A stretch of DNA of 64,000 bases from Crocodylus rhombifer (Eukaryota > Chordata > Crocodylia > Crocodylidae), in NCBI GenBank assembly GCA_038503035.1, contig JAVSML010001070.1, forward strand, positions 6,055 through 70,054. The letters are read 5' to 3'. Below, one piece after another: positions 1-12,446 of the stretch. A program made the translations under genes and the position numbers. The notes under the pieces are model-generated. The model saw only the letters and a program-made list of their open reading frames with translations, had not been told where the DNA came from and did no database searches. How positions within the stretch are numbered: position 1 is the stretch's first letter; the number at the start of each line of letters is the position of its first letter.

Positions 1-104
1 CCCCCCCCCATTTTATTTTTCTGGCATGCCAGCACTCTAGCACCTTCCAAGGTAGACATTGGGGGGTTTTCAGCACTCTGGCCAAAAAATGTTGCCTACC
101 CCTG
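1..104 (-). mobile_element. hAT DNA transposon, one terminus only
   Basis: Read on the minus strand, this stretch starts CAGGGGTAGGCAAC at base 104, a typical hAT terminal inverted repeat. The rest of the element lies beyond base 1. The first 8 flanking bases (105-112, TTCTATAA) would be one target duplication; its partner is not visible. The homopolymer C run at 1-9 belongs to the interior. The assignment rests on the terminus alone. Confidence 0.6.
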
Positions 105-1094
105 TTCTATAACCTACTCAAACAAAGTTGTAGGTCTGGTGCCATCATCCTTGATGTATTTCATTGGAGATATTGAAGTGCCATCTATCTCCACAAGGAT
201 GCATGGATCTTTTCAGTCCTTTCAGGTCATTTTCAGCCTCACTTCCTTATTTCTGGAAACAGCACACCTTTCTGTTTTCTGGATTTGCTCTGGTGACAAG
301 CCGGTCCATTTTTCTTCACAAGCTCTAATCTCTCTGTGGTATGATTGTGACTCTCCTGCTCTCTTCCCTCCTTCCTGCAGATCCTTTTTTCTGGTCTCTC
401 CCACAGAATGTCAGTCTGATTTATCCTCAGGCTGTGGACCTGGGTTATTTCACTGTTTCTTCCTCTTCTCTTGCAGGGCTGGATGCTTTACCACTCATTG
501 TTGCTACCCTATTTTCTGTTTCTTCTCTTCATTTTCTAGTGTAGCAAACCCACTCATCATCTCTATTGCTTCTTCACTACTGTGTCCCTTTCTTTGCCTT
601 ATCCCTGTGGTTATGTAGTCTATATGTGGTGAGCCACTTTCTTTATCTAGTCATCTTCTCAGTCCTCTTGTCTCCTAATACTCAGTTATTTGTACAACCT
701 CATGTCACTCATCCTCCACAATGTCCTCAAAATTCATCTGAACTCCATATGATCTTCCATTGCATCTTCACTCTTTGGATCTTCTTGTCCAAAAGCACTG
801 TCAGGCACCAACACTCAATATAGCCTTCATTACATCCCACTAAAGGATAATATACATTCCACAGCTTCTGTATATGACCATTTCACAGTCCCCTCCCTTT
901 TCCTTATTGCTGTGCAGTTGCTATCATTTCCCTTGTAGTTGTCAAAACAAAAATATTACCTTAAACTCCAGTACACTCTACCTTGTTTCCACACTCCCTG
1001 TTTGAAGACTACTTGGCCTGGAGAACCTGTAGTCTAGGTGACTCTTCCCCTTTATTATGCTCAGCTGTCTAGCTGATACTTAAGTATGTATCTA
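105..1094. other. No gene recognised
   Basis: From 130 to 840 the plus strand is rich in pyrimidines (many CTTC, TCTT and TTTCT runs), which leaves long stop-free stretches of low-complexity, hydrophobic translation (139-618 is open). The translations match no family I know and look like a composition effect. Nothing else is seen. Confidence 0.5.
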
Positions 1095-1230
1095 GATAGG
1101 AAATCAAAAGAAACATTAGGAAGGAAGTATTGTATAGTTTTATCATTACATCTCCAAATGAGAGGTTCCTGTTAATAAGGAGATATTAATTAAAGCCCAG
1201 TCAGTCCAATGGAATTAGAGGTAAGACCCT
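1095..1230 (+). repeat. Dispersed repeat, copy 1 (pair with 3360-3495)
   Basis: This segment aligns in the same orientation with 3360-3495. Shared landmarks in order are TAGGAAGGAA, a T-rich stretch, GAGATATTAATTAAA against GGATATATTCATTAAA, and GGAATTAGAGGT at the end. The family is not recognised. Divergence is high, so the duplication or the two insertions are old. Confidence 0.5.
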
Positions 1231-3359
1231 GATCAGCAAGACTCCTGTTGCATTCACAACACAATCTGCACTCTATAGACACTGTGCAAATAACAAATTG
1301 CAACACATATCTATCAAACTACAGGTTTACAAATTAACTTACCCACTGTGAGCAAGGAATATATTTTCCTTACCAGGGAAAAATCCCCATGTAACCCCCT
1401 GCCTCTAATTTGCTGTTCTGTTAATTGGCCCCCACTAATCTCTTGGCATTTAAAGTTCATCCAGTAATTTCATAGAACTTTTTATATTTTAGTTAGTTCA
1501 GCCTCAGAGCTTCTTGAGAGGTTGATACAGATAATTTATTTCATCAATCACTGAAAAGTATACAACATATAGAAATGCCATGTAGCAGTTTGCAAAAGGC
1601 AATAGAACTATGCCAAAAATTCAGGAAAGCCTTATTTTCCAGAGTTGGAAATTAGTGAGAACTCCATCATCTGTACTTCAGCAAAAAAATGCCATTAGAT
1701 TTTCATTGACAAAACAGTTGTGTGGGTATGGAAGGGCTATGCTAGTCAAAAAACATTATGTTCAAAAGGATTTTTTGATAGACTATGGCTATTATGTTGA
1801 AATAAAACTTCCTAGGGGATTGCAATGCCCATTTTCAGCAATTTTTTAACAGAACCCTTAAAAATGTAATTTAAAGAAAGGGAGATGTTTTTCTTGTTTT
1901 GGTTGGGTTTTTTTTCCTAGTCAGGATGCTATTTCATATCTAATACAATAGAAAGTGACATATTCTCTTCTTGTTTGAGGCAGATGCCATAGGATGATTT
2001 TGCCTCTATATCATGATATTCCCTTAAGGTATACTAGAATATTAATAAAGTACTGATTCAAAGACAGGTTTGCCATGTTCTAATTTACCATTCTTATGTC
2101 ACTACACAATGGCCAGGTTTCTCTTCTAAATGATGACCCACATCAGTACTGGCTAACAAAATTATGGCACGAAGGGCAATCTAGTGTTTTGGGGATTATT
2201 ATTTTTAGGATCCTTGTGCCTTGGCCATAAACTGAAGCCATACATATGAAGTCAAGGCACATGGTTCTTAAAATAAATAATACCAAATAAATAGTGTATG
2301 TGAGAAGTCCATCAACCAAATAAATAATATATAGGTTTCTTTCCTCAAGCACTTATAGTCTATTTTAGAAAAGTACAATATATCAGGTATAAGTTCAAAT
2401 GAAGAGTGAAGAGACTGTAGGCAGGGAGATCAGAGTTGAAGTTTTACAGAAATATTTAAAGAGGGAACAGAGAGCTGAAATATAGAGCAGTTGGTACATG
2501 GGAAGTGTTTTCAATTCCAGACATATGGGGTAGTGTGAAAGGATGTGCGAAGCTGAGGGTTGGATCTACAGACAAAGGGAACAAGGAAGGAGACTTGGAA
2601 AGAGTGTTGATGGAATAGGAGAAAATGGAAATACACATGTAAGCAGTGCATATTCAGGGTCCCAAGTATTTTAACATATGTTCCAGGCTACCAGCCAAGA
2701 CCCTAATTCAGTAAAGTCATGTGCTTAACCATGAGACTCAAACATGTGCTTAAGTGCTTTGGTGAATAGGTAAGAACTTAAAAATATGCTTATAGTTAAA
2801 CTGGCATGAAAAAACTGGCTCCAGAAACAGGTCATATACTCCTGACTCACTGATGGTCACTGCTTTAGAGGTGGTCAAAAGACAAGATTCAAGGACACCT
2901 TGAAGGTCAACCTGAAGAAATTCAATGTTAATCTCAATACCTGAGACTTAAGCACTGAATCATCCTCAGTGGTGCCACGATGTAGGACAAGGCATCAGTC
3001 ATTTCTAGCAAACTTGCATCACAATGGAAATGGGTTGATGAGAGAGACAGAAAAAGCTGTGTCTCAACATCAACAGGACCTATTCCTTCTTCCCAGAACT
3101 ATTTGCCACATCTGCATTTAGAAATATGGGTCTTAGGTTGGCCTCCTTAGTCATCTATGGAGTCACGAATGACTTCCCTATTTACAGGAAGGCTCTCATC
3201 TTCATATTGAGGGATCGCCACCAACAATTAATGACATCATAATACAAGGTATAAGTCCCAGTTATTCCACAAAAAATGTGTTATAACTTTGGTTGGTGAC
3301 TGCCAACAATAGTTAAGCAACTGATTTTAGATAGGTAGATACTTATCTATTCAATGAAA
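1231..3359. other. No gene recognised; AT-rich unique DNA
   Basis: Short open frames such as 1610-1849 have no recognisable domain. Bases 2695-2830 contain repeated CATGTGCTTAA and ATGTGCTTAAG motifs that may be a very old interspersed repeat, but I cannot name it. Confidence 0.5.
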
Positions 3360-3495
3360 TTGAAACCAAAACAAAAAGGTAGGAAGGAAATATGATATAA
3401 TTCTATTACTGTAGTTTCCAAAGGGTAAATTCATATTAGTAGGGATATATTCATTAAAACATAGTTAGCCCTCTGGAATTAGAGGTGACAGGATA
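3360..3495 (+). repeat. Dispersed repeat, copy 2 (pair with 1095-1230)
   Basis: Second copy of the module at 1095-1230, in direct orientation and about 2.27 kb downstream. The best matching block is GGTAGGAAGGAA through CTGGAATTAGAGGTGA. Confidence 0.5.
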
Positions 3496-4254
3496 ATAAA
3501 CACTTTCAGTTCTTATTTATTTGCTATGCTTTGTGTCTTGTTTATTCCTTTGCCTCCCATTGAGACTAATGTATTGGTTGAAGGCACAAATATTTTTTGT
3601 CACATATGCCACTGTTTTTAGCAAAGCATTCCATCAACAGTCCAATACCCTTGATGAAACATTGGATGATATTCACTTCCATGATATATGTGATTATGAT
3701 AATGTAGTTTAACTGAAGCAATATTTTGTAGTTTTTAAAATAAAAAATTGACAAAGCTGAAAGATACATTCATCAGATTCTTGTTGCTCTGGGAACATCA
3801 TAAATAACTTGCTTTTATTCATATTTAAAGTGCCTTTATTTTGATGGCTGAGATTGTTGTAAATAACATGTTTACTGGCAGCATCAAAAATGGACCCTTG
3901 AAACTGATGCAGTACATGTGAATTTTAACTTAATATACTGAAGCAATTATAACAATGATAAAATATGTACTATGGATGAAATCTATTTCCCTTTGCTCAT
4001 CTAAGTGGCATTTTTTACGCTTATATACATGTAGCAATTCTGTTTCCTGGCAGTGTGGACACGTAAGTAGGCACAGGCACTTCATGTGCAAACTGAGCAT
4101 GCACAATTGGCTATACACTGGACAGGAGCACATGCAACTGCATACATGAACCCCTTGTTAACATGTACTGTTGTCTAAAATGCCAAAATGTAGGAAGCTC
4201 AAAGCCACTATGGGAAGGGAACTTCCCCATTTCATCCCATTAGTTGATTGACTA
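3496..4254. other. No gene recognised
   Basis: AT-rich sequence with overlapping short open frames on both strands and no domain signal. Nothing supported. Confidence 0.5.
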
Positions 4255-4345
4255 ACTATGGCATCTGCCTATGAAGCTGGAGACCCATGTTCTAGGTCCC
4301 TATCACCTGGAGGGAGCCTGAATGTATATATCTCTGACTCTCCAT
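4255..4345 (+). repeat. tRNA-like SINE relic (tentative)
   Basis: The string GCATCTGCCTATGAAGCTGG is followed by CCCATGTTCTAGGTCCC, which resembles a tRNA anticodon arm followed by a B box (GTTCNANNC). The A-box region is poor. This fits an old tRNA-derived SINE better than a working tRNA. No poly(A) or 3' repeat tail is visible. Confidence 0.3.
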
Positions 4346-6596
4346 TATACAAACCCTCTTCCTGTACTTTTTTTAAAGCAGGTACTGTAGGCAACCAAGG
4401 GAGGGAGATATGTAGGGCCAAGAGTAAGAGGACAAGCCAGAAAGGGCATGGCTCAGTGAGATGGCTGTTGTTCTGCTCCCTGTCTAGGAGTGAGGCCTAG
4501 ATCCTAGCCTAGAGCTTTGGCCTGAGGCTAGGGAAGAAGAGAAGGAGGAATGATGTATGAAGAACAGATAGAGTGGAATTGAAATGAAGAGCATATAAGG
4601 AATATAATCATGAAAAATATGGGGGGTGATGAACAAACAACCGATTAGCACAGGGCAAAGAATATTCAGTTAAAATGGCAGAGAACATACTGATGACATC
4701 ATCATACCCCCATCATCTGCATCAGTCCCTGCTCCACAAAATGCTTTCTGTGATTACTCCGTTGGCTTCAGTCTTTGCTTGGGTCCTCCATGAAACATTC
4801 TTTCCCTAATGCCACATATCTGGGCACAGTGGTCACACCATCAGTATGCTCCATGACTAATCCTTCTAGTCAATAAAAAACAGATTTCTGTAATATCTAA
4901 GAGTTTAATATTAATATTTTATATGATATCTAAGAACTATAAAACAATATTTGCATGAACACAGAAAGGTATTAATGTTGTGTGTCCAACATCTTGTCAG
5001 TGGTATAAATCTACACTCTGAATTAAGCTTAATTTAGTAAGCTTAATTAAGTATGCCACAGAAGAAATGGCCTGATACTGCTCTTCATTTGTTGATGAGA
5101 GATAAGACAGTCATATCAAATAGACACATAGTTCACATGTATTGCAAAGCAGATATGTATTTGTATAAATGATGCTTACATTTTTTTCAGAATAGGACCC
5201 AAAAAGGCATTTGTAAGGCATAGCAACAGCTTTATTGTCTTTTACTAACCTATATACTATGCTATATATTGAACAGTACACACAGGTGAATGAAAACTGA
5301 CCCATTGATAGATTTAAGCAGCAAGCCGAATCTTTATTAACTTAACATACTAAGGTTTTAAGGTTACTTACTACAAGAGTTACAACACTCCCCCTATGTA
5401 ACTTATAGCTTAATGGGGACTTAATTCTTGGTTTCCCCCCAGGCTCAACAAGGGAGAGAGGCTACCAAAGGGAGGACCTTGGTCTCTAAAGACTTCTGGT
5501 CTTCCCTCTCTTATAGGCATAAGATAAATCAGTGAAGTCCCAGGTTTCAGTCAGTATTAGGAGCTGGCTTTTAGGTCTTTCATCTGCACCAGACATCAGC
5601 CACAGATTGAGCTAGAGAAAATGTTCTTACAGACTATTAACTCCTGACATACTAGGGAGAGATTCATTGATAAAAACTTTAGGTGTCAATATGTTAGTCT
5701 TTATATTACTTAACTTTTAGGCACCTTTCCCTAAAGAGGAATCCAAAGCCCAGAATTAGGTGCTGAGGGGACAGAGCATAGGGAAACATGGTATAGATTA
5801 TCTTTACCATGACAACAGCATGTTCTGGTGTGGAAGGAGCTGAGTATGCCCCTCCTACCTGAGTTTACAGGCACAATCCAGACCAAGAATTTTGCAAGTG
5901 ATGTTGCTTCTGGCTTATTCTCCATTCTCATTCCTGAGCAGGCATGATGGCGGACCAGATAGCAGCTACTGGGTACAAGTCCTGAGTATCCTTACTGTCA
6001 TACTAGAGGAAGCTGGAGGAGAGGGGGGGAGCCAGGAGACTCCAGCAGCAGCAGCAGAAGAGCAGGGAGGGGAGTCACGCATATGTAGCCCCCAGGTCAC
6101 CAGCTGGACAACCTTGCTATAGACAAACCTTAAGCTCTTCAGAGGAGTAGTCCAAAAAAAATCTATATGTTGAGCAGGAGCCACCTGTAGGTAGCCAAAA
6201 GAAAAATCTTTTGCATAGATGTGTATGTGAACACCCACCTACTCCCCAGAACTTAGTTATTTAATGTTGTAGGCAGTTGCCTTTATCCATTCTGGATCCA
6301 AAACCTAGCGCCTTCTTTTGAAGGTAGCCGTTGAAGCTGTGACTGTGCCGAAAAAGAATGGAAAACATGGGACCATGAAAAACAGACCAGAACTGGGAAT
6401 GTGACTCAGGAGGCTAGTGTTTAAAGTACTTATCTGGGTGAGAATCCTAGACTGTGGTCCTCTCTTCCAGGACTATTTCTCTTTTTTTAAAATGACTCTT
6501 TAACAGACAATGCATAAATGGTAATAGGTACAGGGACTGAAAGCTAGGACTCCTCACTTCCAGGTGAGTGTCTTTTTTCCCCATCTCCTTCTCATT
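4346..6596. other. No gene recognised
   Basis: Mixed unique sequence. A (CAG)n-like run occurs at 6042-6058. Two stretches at 6390-6480 and 6525-6565 recall tRNA-SINE text (for example GACTGAAAGCTAGGACTCCT) but are too degraded to call. No supported coding region. Confidence 0.45.
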
Positions 6597-6853
6597 GGGC
6601 ACATGTACATGAGACACTTAATGCACAGAAGATTAATAATTCTACTGTGTATTAGCACAGCAGGCAAAATGCGTGCCAATATGCTAGTGTGCAATAGATT
6701 TAGTTTAATGTGCATTAACTTCACAAAAAAGGCATTCATCTGCACTAATGCCTAGTAGCACCTATTATGGCACATTAAGTTAGTACCTGTCATTACAGGT
6801 ACTAAACTTGATGTGCCATAATTACAGTGCATTAATGAATGTGTAGACAGACC
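6597..6853. mobile_element. Palindromic MITE of the TCTACACATG-end family
   Basis: The left end is GGGCACATGTACATGAG. The right end, read in reverse complement, is GGTCTGTCTACACATTC, and both continue into TTAATGCAC. The interior holds a near-perfect hairpin at 6766-6820: TATGGCACAT with TTAGTACCTGT, a 4-base loop, then ACAGGTACTAA with ATGTGCCATA. Length is about 257 bases. It has no coding capacity, so it would be moved by a transposase encoded elsewhere. The superfamily is not assigned, and no clean target duplication was found. Confidence 0.6.
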
Positions 6854-7429
6854 TGCTGATATGCTCCCCTCATTCCTACGGAACTATGCATCACCCACTA
6901 GCAATCCATTCTTCTGTGCCAGTAGATGATGTCCTTTATATTATCCATATACATAACCACCTGCAACTATAAAGCCCCTGCCAGATGTGCAGGTAAGGGC
7001 ACAATGGGATCCACACATTTGTGCTACCTGCCATGCCACACGTGTGACTGTGGGATCATAGATGTGACTGTTCGATTGAGCATCAGATCCAATCATGCCT
7101 TATCGCTGGTGCTGGGGGAGCCCAGGTTCACGATCCCAGGTTCCCTCTGGACTGGTAAATAATAAGCTCCTGCAGACGGAAGCCGTCTAAGCGGATAGGA
7201 CTCCCAGCTGTGGGAGAATAGAATAAATGCACAAAGAGAATAGACTTGGGAGTATGGTGTAGTATATACATAAAATAATTAAAACTTGTCTAGGGCAGTC
7301 TCCCCTGTCTTGCCTTGCTGCTTGTTTAATAAACAGCTGCTGTTTAATGAACTTGGTGTAAATATGCAGGAGGCTGCTCATTAAATGCCCCAATTCCTGG
7401 GGCATCATACATGGTATTACCTGTCAGCT
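6854..7429. other. No gene recognised
   Basis: Unique-looking sequence with modest GC. Short open frames at 6926-7162 and 7187-7408 (minus strand) have no recognisable family. Confidence 0.4.
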
Positions 7430-8385
7430 CCATGTTCTTGGGGAACCCTGACACAGAACACAGACTGTCGGACTCACAAAGAATCGCCATCCCCCCCCCA
7501 CAAACAGAAGCTGATTAAGATGCAGTGCGAGACACACCTAAAACCCTCCAGATAAGGGTGACAAAAGTGAAACAACTGCCCTAGGTCTCATTTGCATTGG
7601 AGATGGGAACAGATGACCATTCCTTTACATGAGAGATGGAGAACAGAAAGCCTGAAGCAGAGACCAGTGAATTCTGGGATCAGCGAAGCAGGGGAGCACT
7701 GCATGATGGGAAAGCTGTGTTCCAAATGCTAATCAGCTCTCACACCCAGCTCAGCATTTAGCAGACCAGTTCTAATCTGGATTTACAAAGGACTTCCCCA
7801 ACCCCCCCGCCACACACACACCTCTAAGCAAGAGTAAGTTTACTAGGCATCTCAGGCCATACATTCCCTGGTCCCACTATGGGAGGCCGATGTAAACTTA
7901 ATTGGCTACAACTTGGTTGCCGGGTTAGGGAATGCTGAGGCAATAGACCGAGTCAGAGGGGGTACGGACAACATTTGAACAATGTACAGGGTTCATCACA
8001 GCGTCCAGCCTGTTGAAGCCCTGTCCACAAGTGTTGTCATACTTTTCCCAAGACGACTGGTGGAAGTCCTCTCCACAACAGGTTATGAACACTCCAATAA
8101 TTGCCTTAAGTCTGTTAAAAGACTATAGTAAGATCTGGAAAAGTCCTGCTAAGCTGAGGCTTGTTCACAGCAAGTAAAAATCCAAAACCCTGATGCTGCA
8201 ATCTATTGTTTCTGAAGACACCAAGGGATATCTCATCAAGTATATAATGTCAAGCTGGCTCCCAAGTAGGTGTTTCCTGAGTATCAGTAAGATCCTGAGA
8301 TGTTCCACCCAGATAACCCCTTGTCAATAGAGAGGACAATTTGATTTACACTGTTGAGAATGCCTGAAAGAAGCTGAACTGGGGG

Positions 8386-8393
8386 TATAAAAA
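8386..8393 (+). promoter_or_regulatory. TATA box of the LTR-like sequence
   Basis: GGGGGTATAAAAATC is a strong TATA match, about 340 bases upstream of AATAAA at 8728. Spacing is suitable for an LTR U3/R/U5 arrangement. Confidence 0.45.
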
Positions 8394-8727
8394 TCTGTAA
8401 AAGAAGCAGCAGTGTGTGTGCTGACACCACCCACTTTCTTCTGGAGAGGCTGCAGGAGGAAGATCATCTCCCTTCAAGGATCGTGCTGAGAACTTTGACC
8501 TGTCAGCTTTGCAACCCGAGTGCCTTGGACTGGTGAGATCCCAGCTCTCTCTCTTTTCTCTTCTCTCTCTCTAAGCATAGATTTCTGAACTTGAACTGTA
8601 TTAGTTAAGCTTGAGCTAAGTTTCCCCAAATACTTAGTGAAACCAGGGTATACTGTAACTGTTTGTGTTTGTTTTTCCTTTGCATGTCTATTACTACTAG
8701 TGTCAATATATATTTCATCTACTTAGC

Positions 8728-8733
8728 AATAAA
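8728..8733 (+). promoter_or_regulatory. Polyadenylation signal AATAAA of the LTR-like sequence
   Basis: GCAATAAATAACTTTT is a canonical hexamer. It is followed by GT-rich sequence about 20 bases later (AAACTGGTGGTAATTGGG), as expected downstream of a cleavage site. Confidence 0.4.
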
Positions 8734-9339
8734 TAACTTTTATAGTCAAACTGGTGGTAATTGGGTATAGTTTGTCTTCTTTACTTCTCTTTCCCCACTT
8801 GCTCTGCAGCAACGCCCCTCTTACCTAAGCTAAAGATCCCTGTGCAGCCCAGAAATACTGTGGGGTCTGCTCATCAAGAGGCTAAAAGATTGGGACATGC
8901 TGAGTTCGAAACACATAAGGGGATCAGCTTGTACAGGCTGATTGACCCAGTTTGGCTCAGACGTGCCATAATGTACTGAATGCTGGTCCATGAGGGTGTC
9001 ATCTGGACACCCAGCCAGATTCAGAGGTATTCTGTTTAACTGTGTGCTTGTGTCTGACTGTGGTTATTGTTGCTCTGATGAACTGATTCTTGGCATATGA
9101 GGGTGTCAGCCTGTCCGTGCTGATCAACCCGGCCAGATCAGGCGTGTCACGTTAATCTGTGTGTGTTGTGTGTGTATGACTGATTTGGGGACTGGAGGAA
9201 CCCAGCCCCACTGAACTGAGTCCTGCAAGATAGCTCCATTGGGGGGTGAGGGCTTGCAGAAGGGAGAGATACAGCTCCATATAGAAACACAAGTAACACA
9301 AGCAGCACATTGATAGAATTACCAAGACCCTAATAATGA

Positions 9340-10475
9340 GCACACCCCAAAGTAGCGGGCAAATCTGGTAACAATGGCTCCGACCTCTGCTACATCGTGC
9401 CCCGTGCCTCACAGATGGCATTGCAAATAGGTAACTGCTCTGGCCCAAGGCCAGGCTAAACTCTGCCCCTTACTGGGCCTCTAGCATTGTACTCTTGCAC
9501 TCTGCCCTTTCTCACAGGGCCTCATTCACACTGCCCACTCTCACTGGGCCTCATTCATACCACCCCTCACTGGGCCACTGTCAAGCTGCCATGGATCTGT
9601 GCAGCCTCTTTGGGTCCCCCTTGGGTCCTATTCTACATAGCCCTTCAGGATTTCCTACTCACACTCTGGCTGGCCTACATGCATCCCTTCAGACCCTGCA
9701 GTCACTGGCCTTCTGCCTCACACTGGGATGAACTCAGCCACTAGCCCCTCTCCAGGCAACTTGCTCATGTTGACACTCTTGTGGTGGTTGGCCCATGTGT
9801 AGCCCTTTAGGTTTCCTGAACAACCCTACTCTACATGCTCCCTGGTGCAGCCCTTCAGGACCTCCTGTGCAGACCCTACTCTACACCCCTCATGCACAGC
9901 CACTGTGCACCCTACTCTGTGCGGGCCACTCTACCCACTCCTGCCCGCTTACTGGGACCAACTCTATGCCCCCTCTTCAGGGACTTACACCCCACGGGCT
10001 AAAGTGTCCACAAATATGCCTGGCCCCACTGTCTGTCCCTGCTCTAAAGTTACCCACTGGGTAGTGGCAGCTGAGTCTATAAGGCACCCCTACCTACCTT
10101 TCACAGGGGAGGCAACTGGCCTGGCATTTCTGGGGAACTACCCTATCATGGGCTGTCCCACCAGGCCATCCTTCCCCAGCAGGGTGTAGTTTTTGGTCAT
10201 ACCCCAGAACCAAGAGCCTCCTGCTATCCCCATAGCTTCTACCCTTACCTCCAAGATCTTCTGAGCAGCTCCAGCCCAGTGGTGTTCTTTTCCTGGCTGT
10301 TTGCAGTCTGAGGGCCTGAGATAAAATGGAGGCCAATCAGCCCTCTCCTCCAATCCCTTGATCCTCCTGCAGTCATGTGACTACCTCATCAGGGCTGGCC
10401 TGCACTTGCTGGCTGCCCTGCTGCCTGCTCTAAGCCCTTGAGGTGGCAGGCACCAAAGGTGCTCTGCCACACATA
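9340..10475 (+). repeat. GC-rich dispersed repeat, copy 1 (about 1.1 kb)
   Basis: It is collinear with 16330-17315 in the same orientation. Shared anchors are GGCCTCTAGCAT (about 9476 and 16420), CTGGCATTTC followed by GGGGA (about 10118 and 17008), CATCCTTCCC then GCAGGGTG (about 10167 and 17056), and AGCCCTT then GGCAGGCACC or GACAGGCACC near the 3' end. The interior has degenerate direct repeats of a CACTGGGCC(T) motif (9520-9760). No coding domain is recognised; long open frames here reflect the absence of AT-rich stops. Confidence 0.65.
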
Positions 10476-12446
10476 CACTAGCACAACTTTTATACCACAC
10501 CATTAAATATTCTAAACATACATATATTATACAAGATAATTTATTATTACATGATTACTATTCATATCAGTCCTTCAGCCTTAGTTATTATGGGTTCAGG
10601 TTTAGTGCTCATGGAAACCAAGGTCTACCATCACAGTAATAAGCTAAATGAGCACTACATATCATAAATAATATATTTTTCTTAATGCAGAATACTATGA
10701 TTTTGAGGTTTTTTAACACAGGAATTTCCAGGTCTAGAAAAAGATGAGGAAAGTCTCATTGAGAAGGTGGAAGTCTTTTTTTCCCCCTTAATGTTATAAA
10801 GTTCTCCTGATGGGGCAGGACTGCATTGCTACCTAGTGTATCCAGAGGTGGTGGATAGTGGAAAGACCTTCAGGGAAGTTTAGCTGTGAAATAAGCAAAG
10901 GTAACTGTTAACACCACTATCTACCAGATAGTGCTTAGGGATCATTAAAGCACAATTAACCCTCAAATGACACATGAAATCTGAACACAGATCTACTCAG
11001 TGTCCTAAATCAGTCTAACTTTATTAATACAACAAATGTTATCTTAGCAGTTTCTATATATATATAGAGAGAGAGAAAAATACTAAGTACAATAATCTTA
11101 AAATCACCCAATCCCAGATGTCACTTTGCTCATCAGACAAGGTGGTTGCTCAGTTCTGGAAAGCAAAGGGTGCTTTGTTGCTGGGATGGTCCAGACAGGT
11201 GTTGAAGGCTGGATTTATGATGATGATGACACACAAAATGTTCTTGATGCCACCTTTTATGCTTTTCTTCAACTCCACTCCTTCAGTGACTCTTTGCTTT
11301 TGGATTGATTTCTGTGTGGTCAGCATACTGTCTATATTTTATGCAGTCAGCATATTTCTTTGTTAAAAAGACCCATCATGAGCACACTTCTTAATTTGGT
11401 GTTTTTCTGCTGTCTTTGGGTACTGTAAATTTGTCTCCCATATCACTTTTTATTAATATATACAATCATTTCATCCACTGAGGATGCTGAAAGGTGGGCC
11501 AGCGCCCAAACACCAAGACTCTTTATGTCAACAACAAAAGGGGTTTAGGGTCATTAATCCTCCTTCAAAGTTTGGGGCCTTTCGTTAATGTTTCTGTAGT
11601 TGGTGGATTTAAGAGTTCAAGTAACTGAACACTGACCTACAGCCTATCCCCATTCGACCTTACAAACCAGGCAGAGACCAATCAAGTTTAAGGAGAAACT
11701 GTATTAAAAAATATAACCACAACAATAAACCATAAGCATCTATATACATTAACACTGGTACACTGGTACTAATAACAAGGAAATGTATCACTCCCCTCAA
11801 ACGTGCTAGGTGTTAGTATGGTGCAGTGTCAGGCAGGCCTACTCTGTGACACACTGACACTGAGGAGACAGAAGCTTTAAATCCTTCAGCGCCTTTCCTC
11901 TCTCAGGGTACTCAGTTATCATGTATAGGGAGGGTGATACTTTACCAATTGAGAGTTGAGATGAATGAACACTGACTTCAGGTCAGTACAGGCCACAGAT
12001 CCAAGGATGGTCTTGTAAACACTCACCCATCACCATACCACACCACTCCACCCAACACTACTTCACACACACAACAAAACACACCACACCTCAGTACTCT
12101 GCACAAGAACCAACAAACGGAACACACCAAAACTCCTTATACCCAATATATATATCACTCAGATCACACTACTTGTCAGTTATTCTCCTTTGCTACATCC
12201 ACCAATCATAGCACTGTGCACATGTTACTCACTGCTTCTGCACTCAACACCTTGGTGATGCACAGATCAGCCAAGTTATCTGAAATCACATTACCTTATG
12301 CGGATTTCTACTCATTGCACATGCCCGGGTGTGTAAGTAGATCAGTGACATCATCAAGGTGTAAAGTTCAGATGTCCTGAAACTTTCACACCTCTAGTCA
12401 AAGTGCACAAACACATAATGGAGTCCAGGCCAGGAATCTACTTCTA
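10476..12446. other. No gene recognised; one microsatellite
   Basis: Mostly unique AT-rich DNA. A (TA)n(GA)n tract lies at 11055-11079. A low-complexity CACAC/ACCAC stretch lies near 12025-12110. The part 11250-11400 shares phrases such as TGTGTGGTCAGCATACTG with 40625-40690 (TGTGGTCATCATACTG), hinting at a further copy of that repeat. No coding signal. Confidence 0.45.

Larger units (their letters stand above)
7430..9150 (+). mobile_element. LTR-like sequence of an endogenous retroelement (tentative)
   Basis: The stretch has an LTR-like layout on the plus strand. A TATA box (TATAAAAA) lies at 8386-8393. About 340 bases further on is a polyadenylation signal AATAAA at 8728-8733, with a CT-rich run (8549-8575) between. 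Two related blocks follow: CAGCTTGTACAGGCTGATTG near 8927 and CAGCCTGTCCGTGCTGATCA near 9107. Terminal TG/CA ends and target duplications could not be fixed, so the outer limits are approximate and no retroviral coding sequence follows. It could instead be another promoter-bearing repeat. Confidence 0.4.

Noticed and set aside
139..618. 159-codon plus-strand frame near the window start
   Set aside because: The region is pyrimidine-rich and the translation is low-complexity Phe/Ser/Leu/Cys with no recognised family.
4255..4345. Functional tRNA gene
   Set aside because: Only a B-box-like arm is present, with no full cloverleaf, so it is listed as a possible SINE relic.
9482..10353. Several 70-114 codon frames on both strands
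   Set aside because: They fall in a repeat present again at 16330-17315, where the frames are not conserved.
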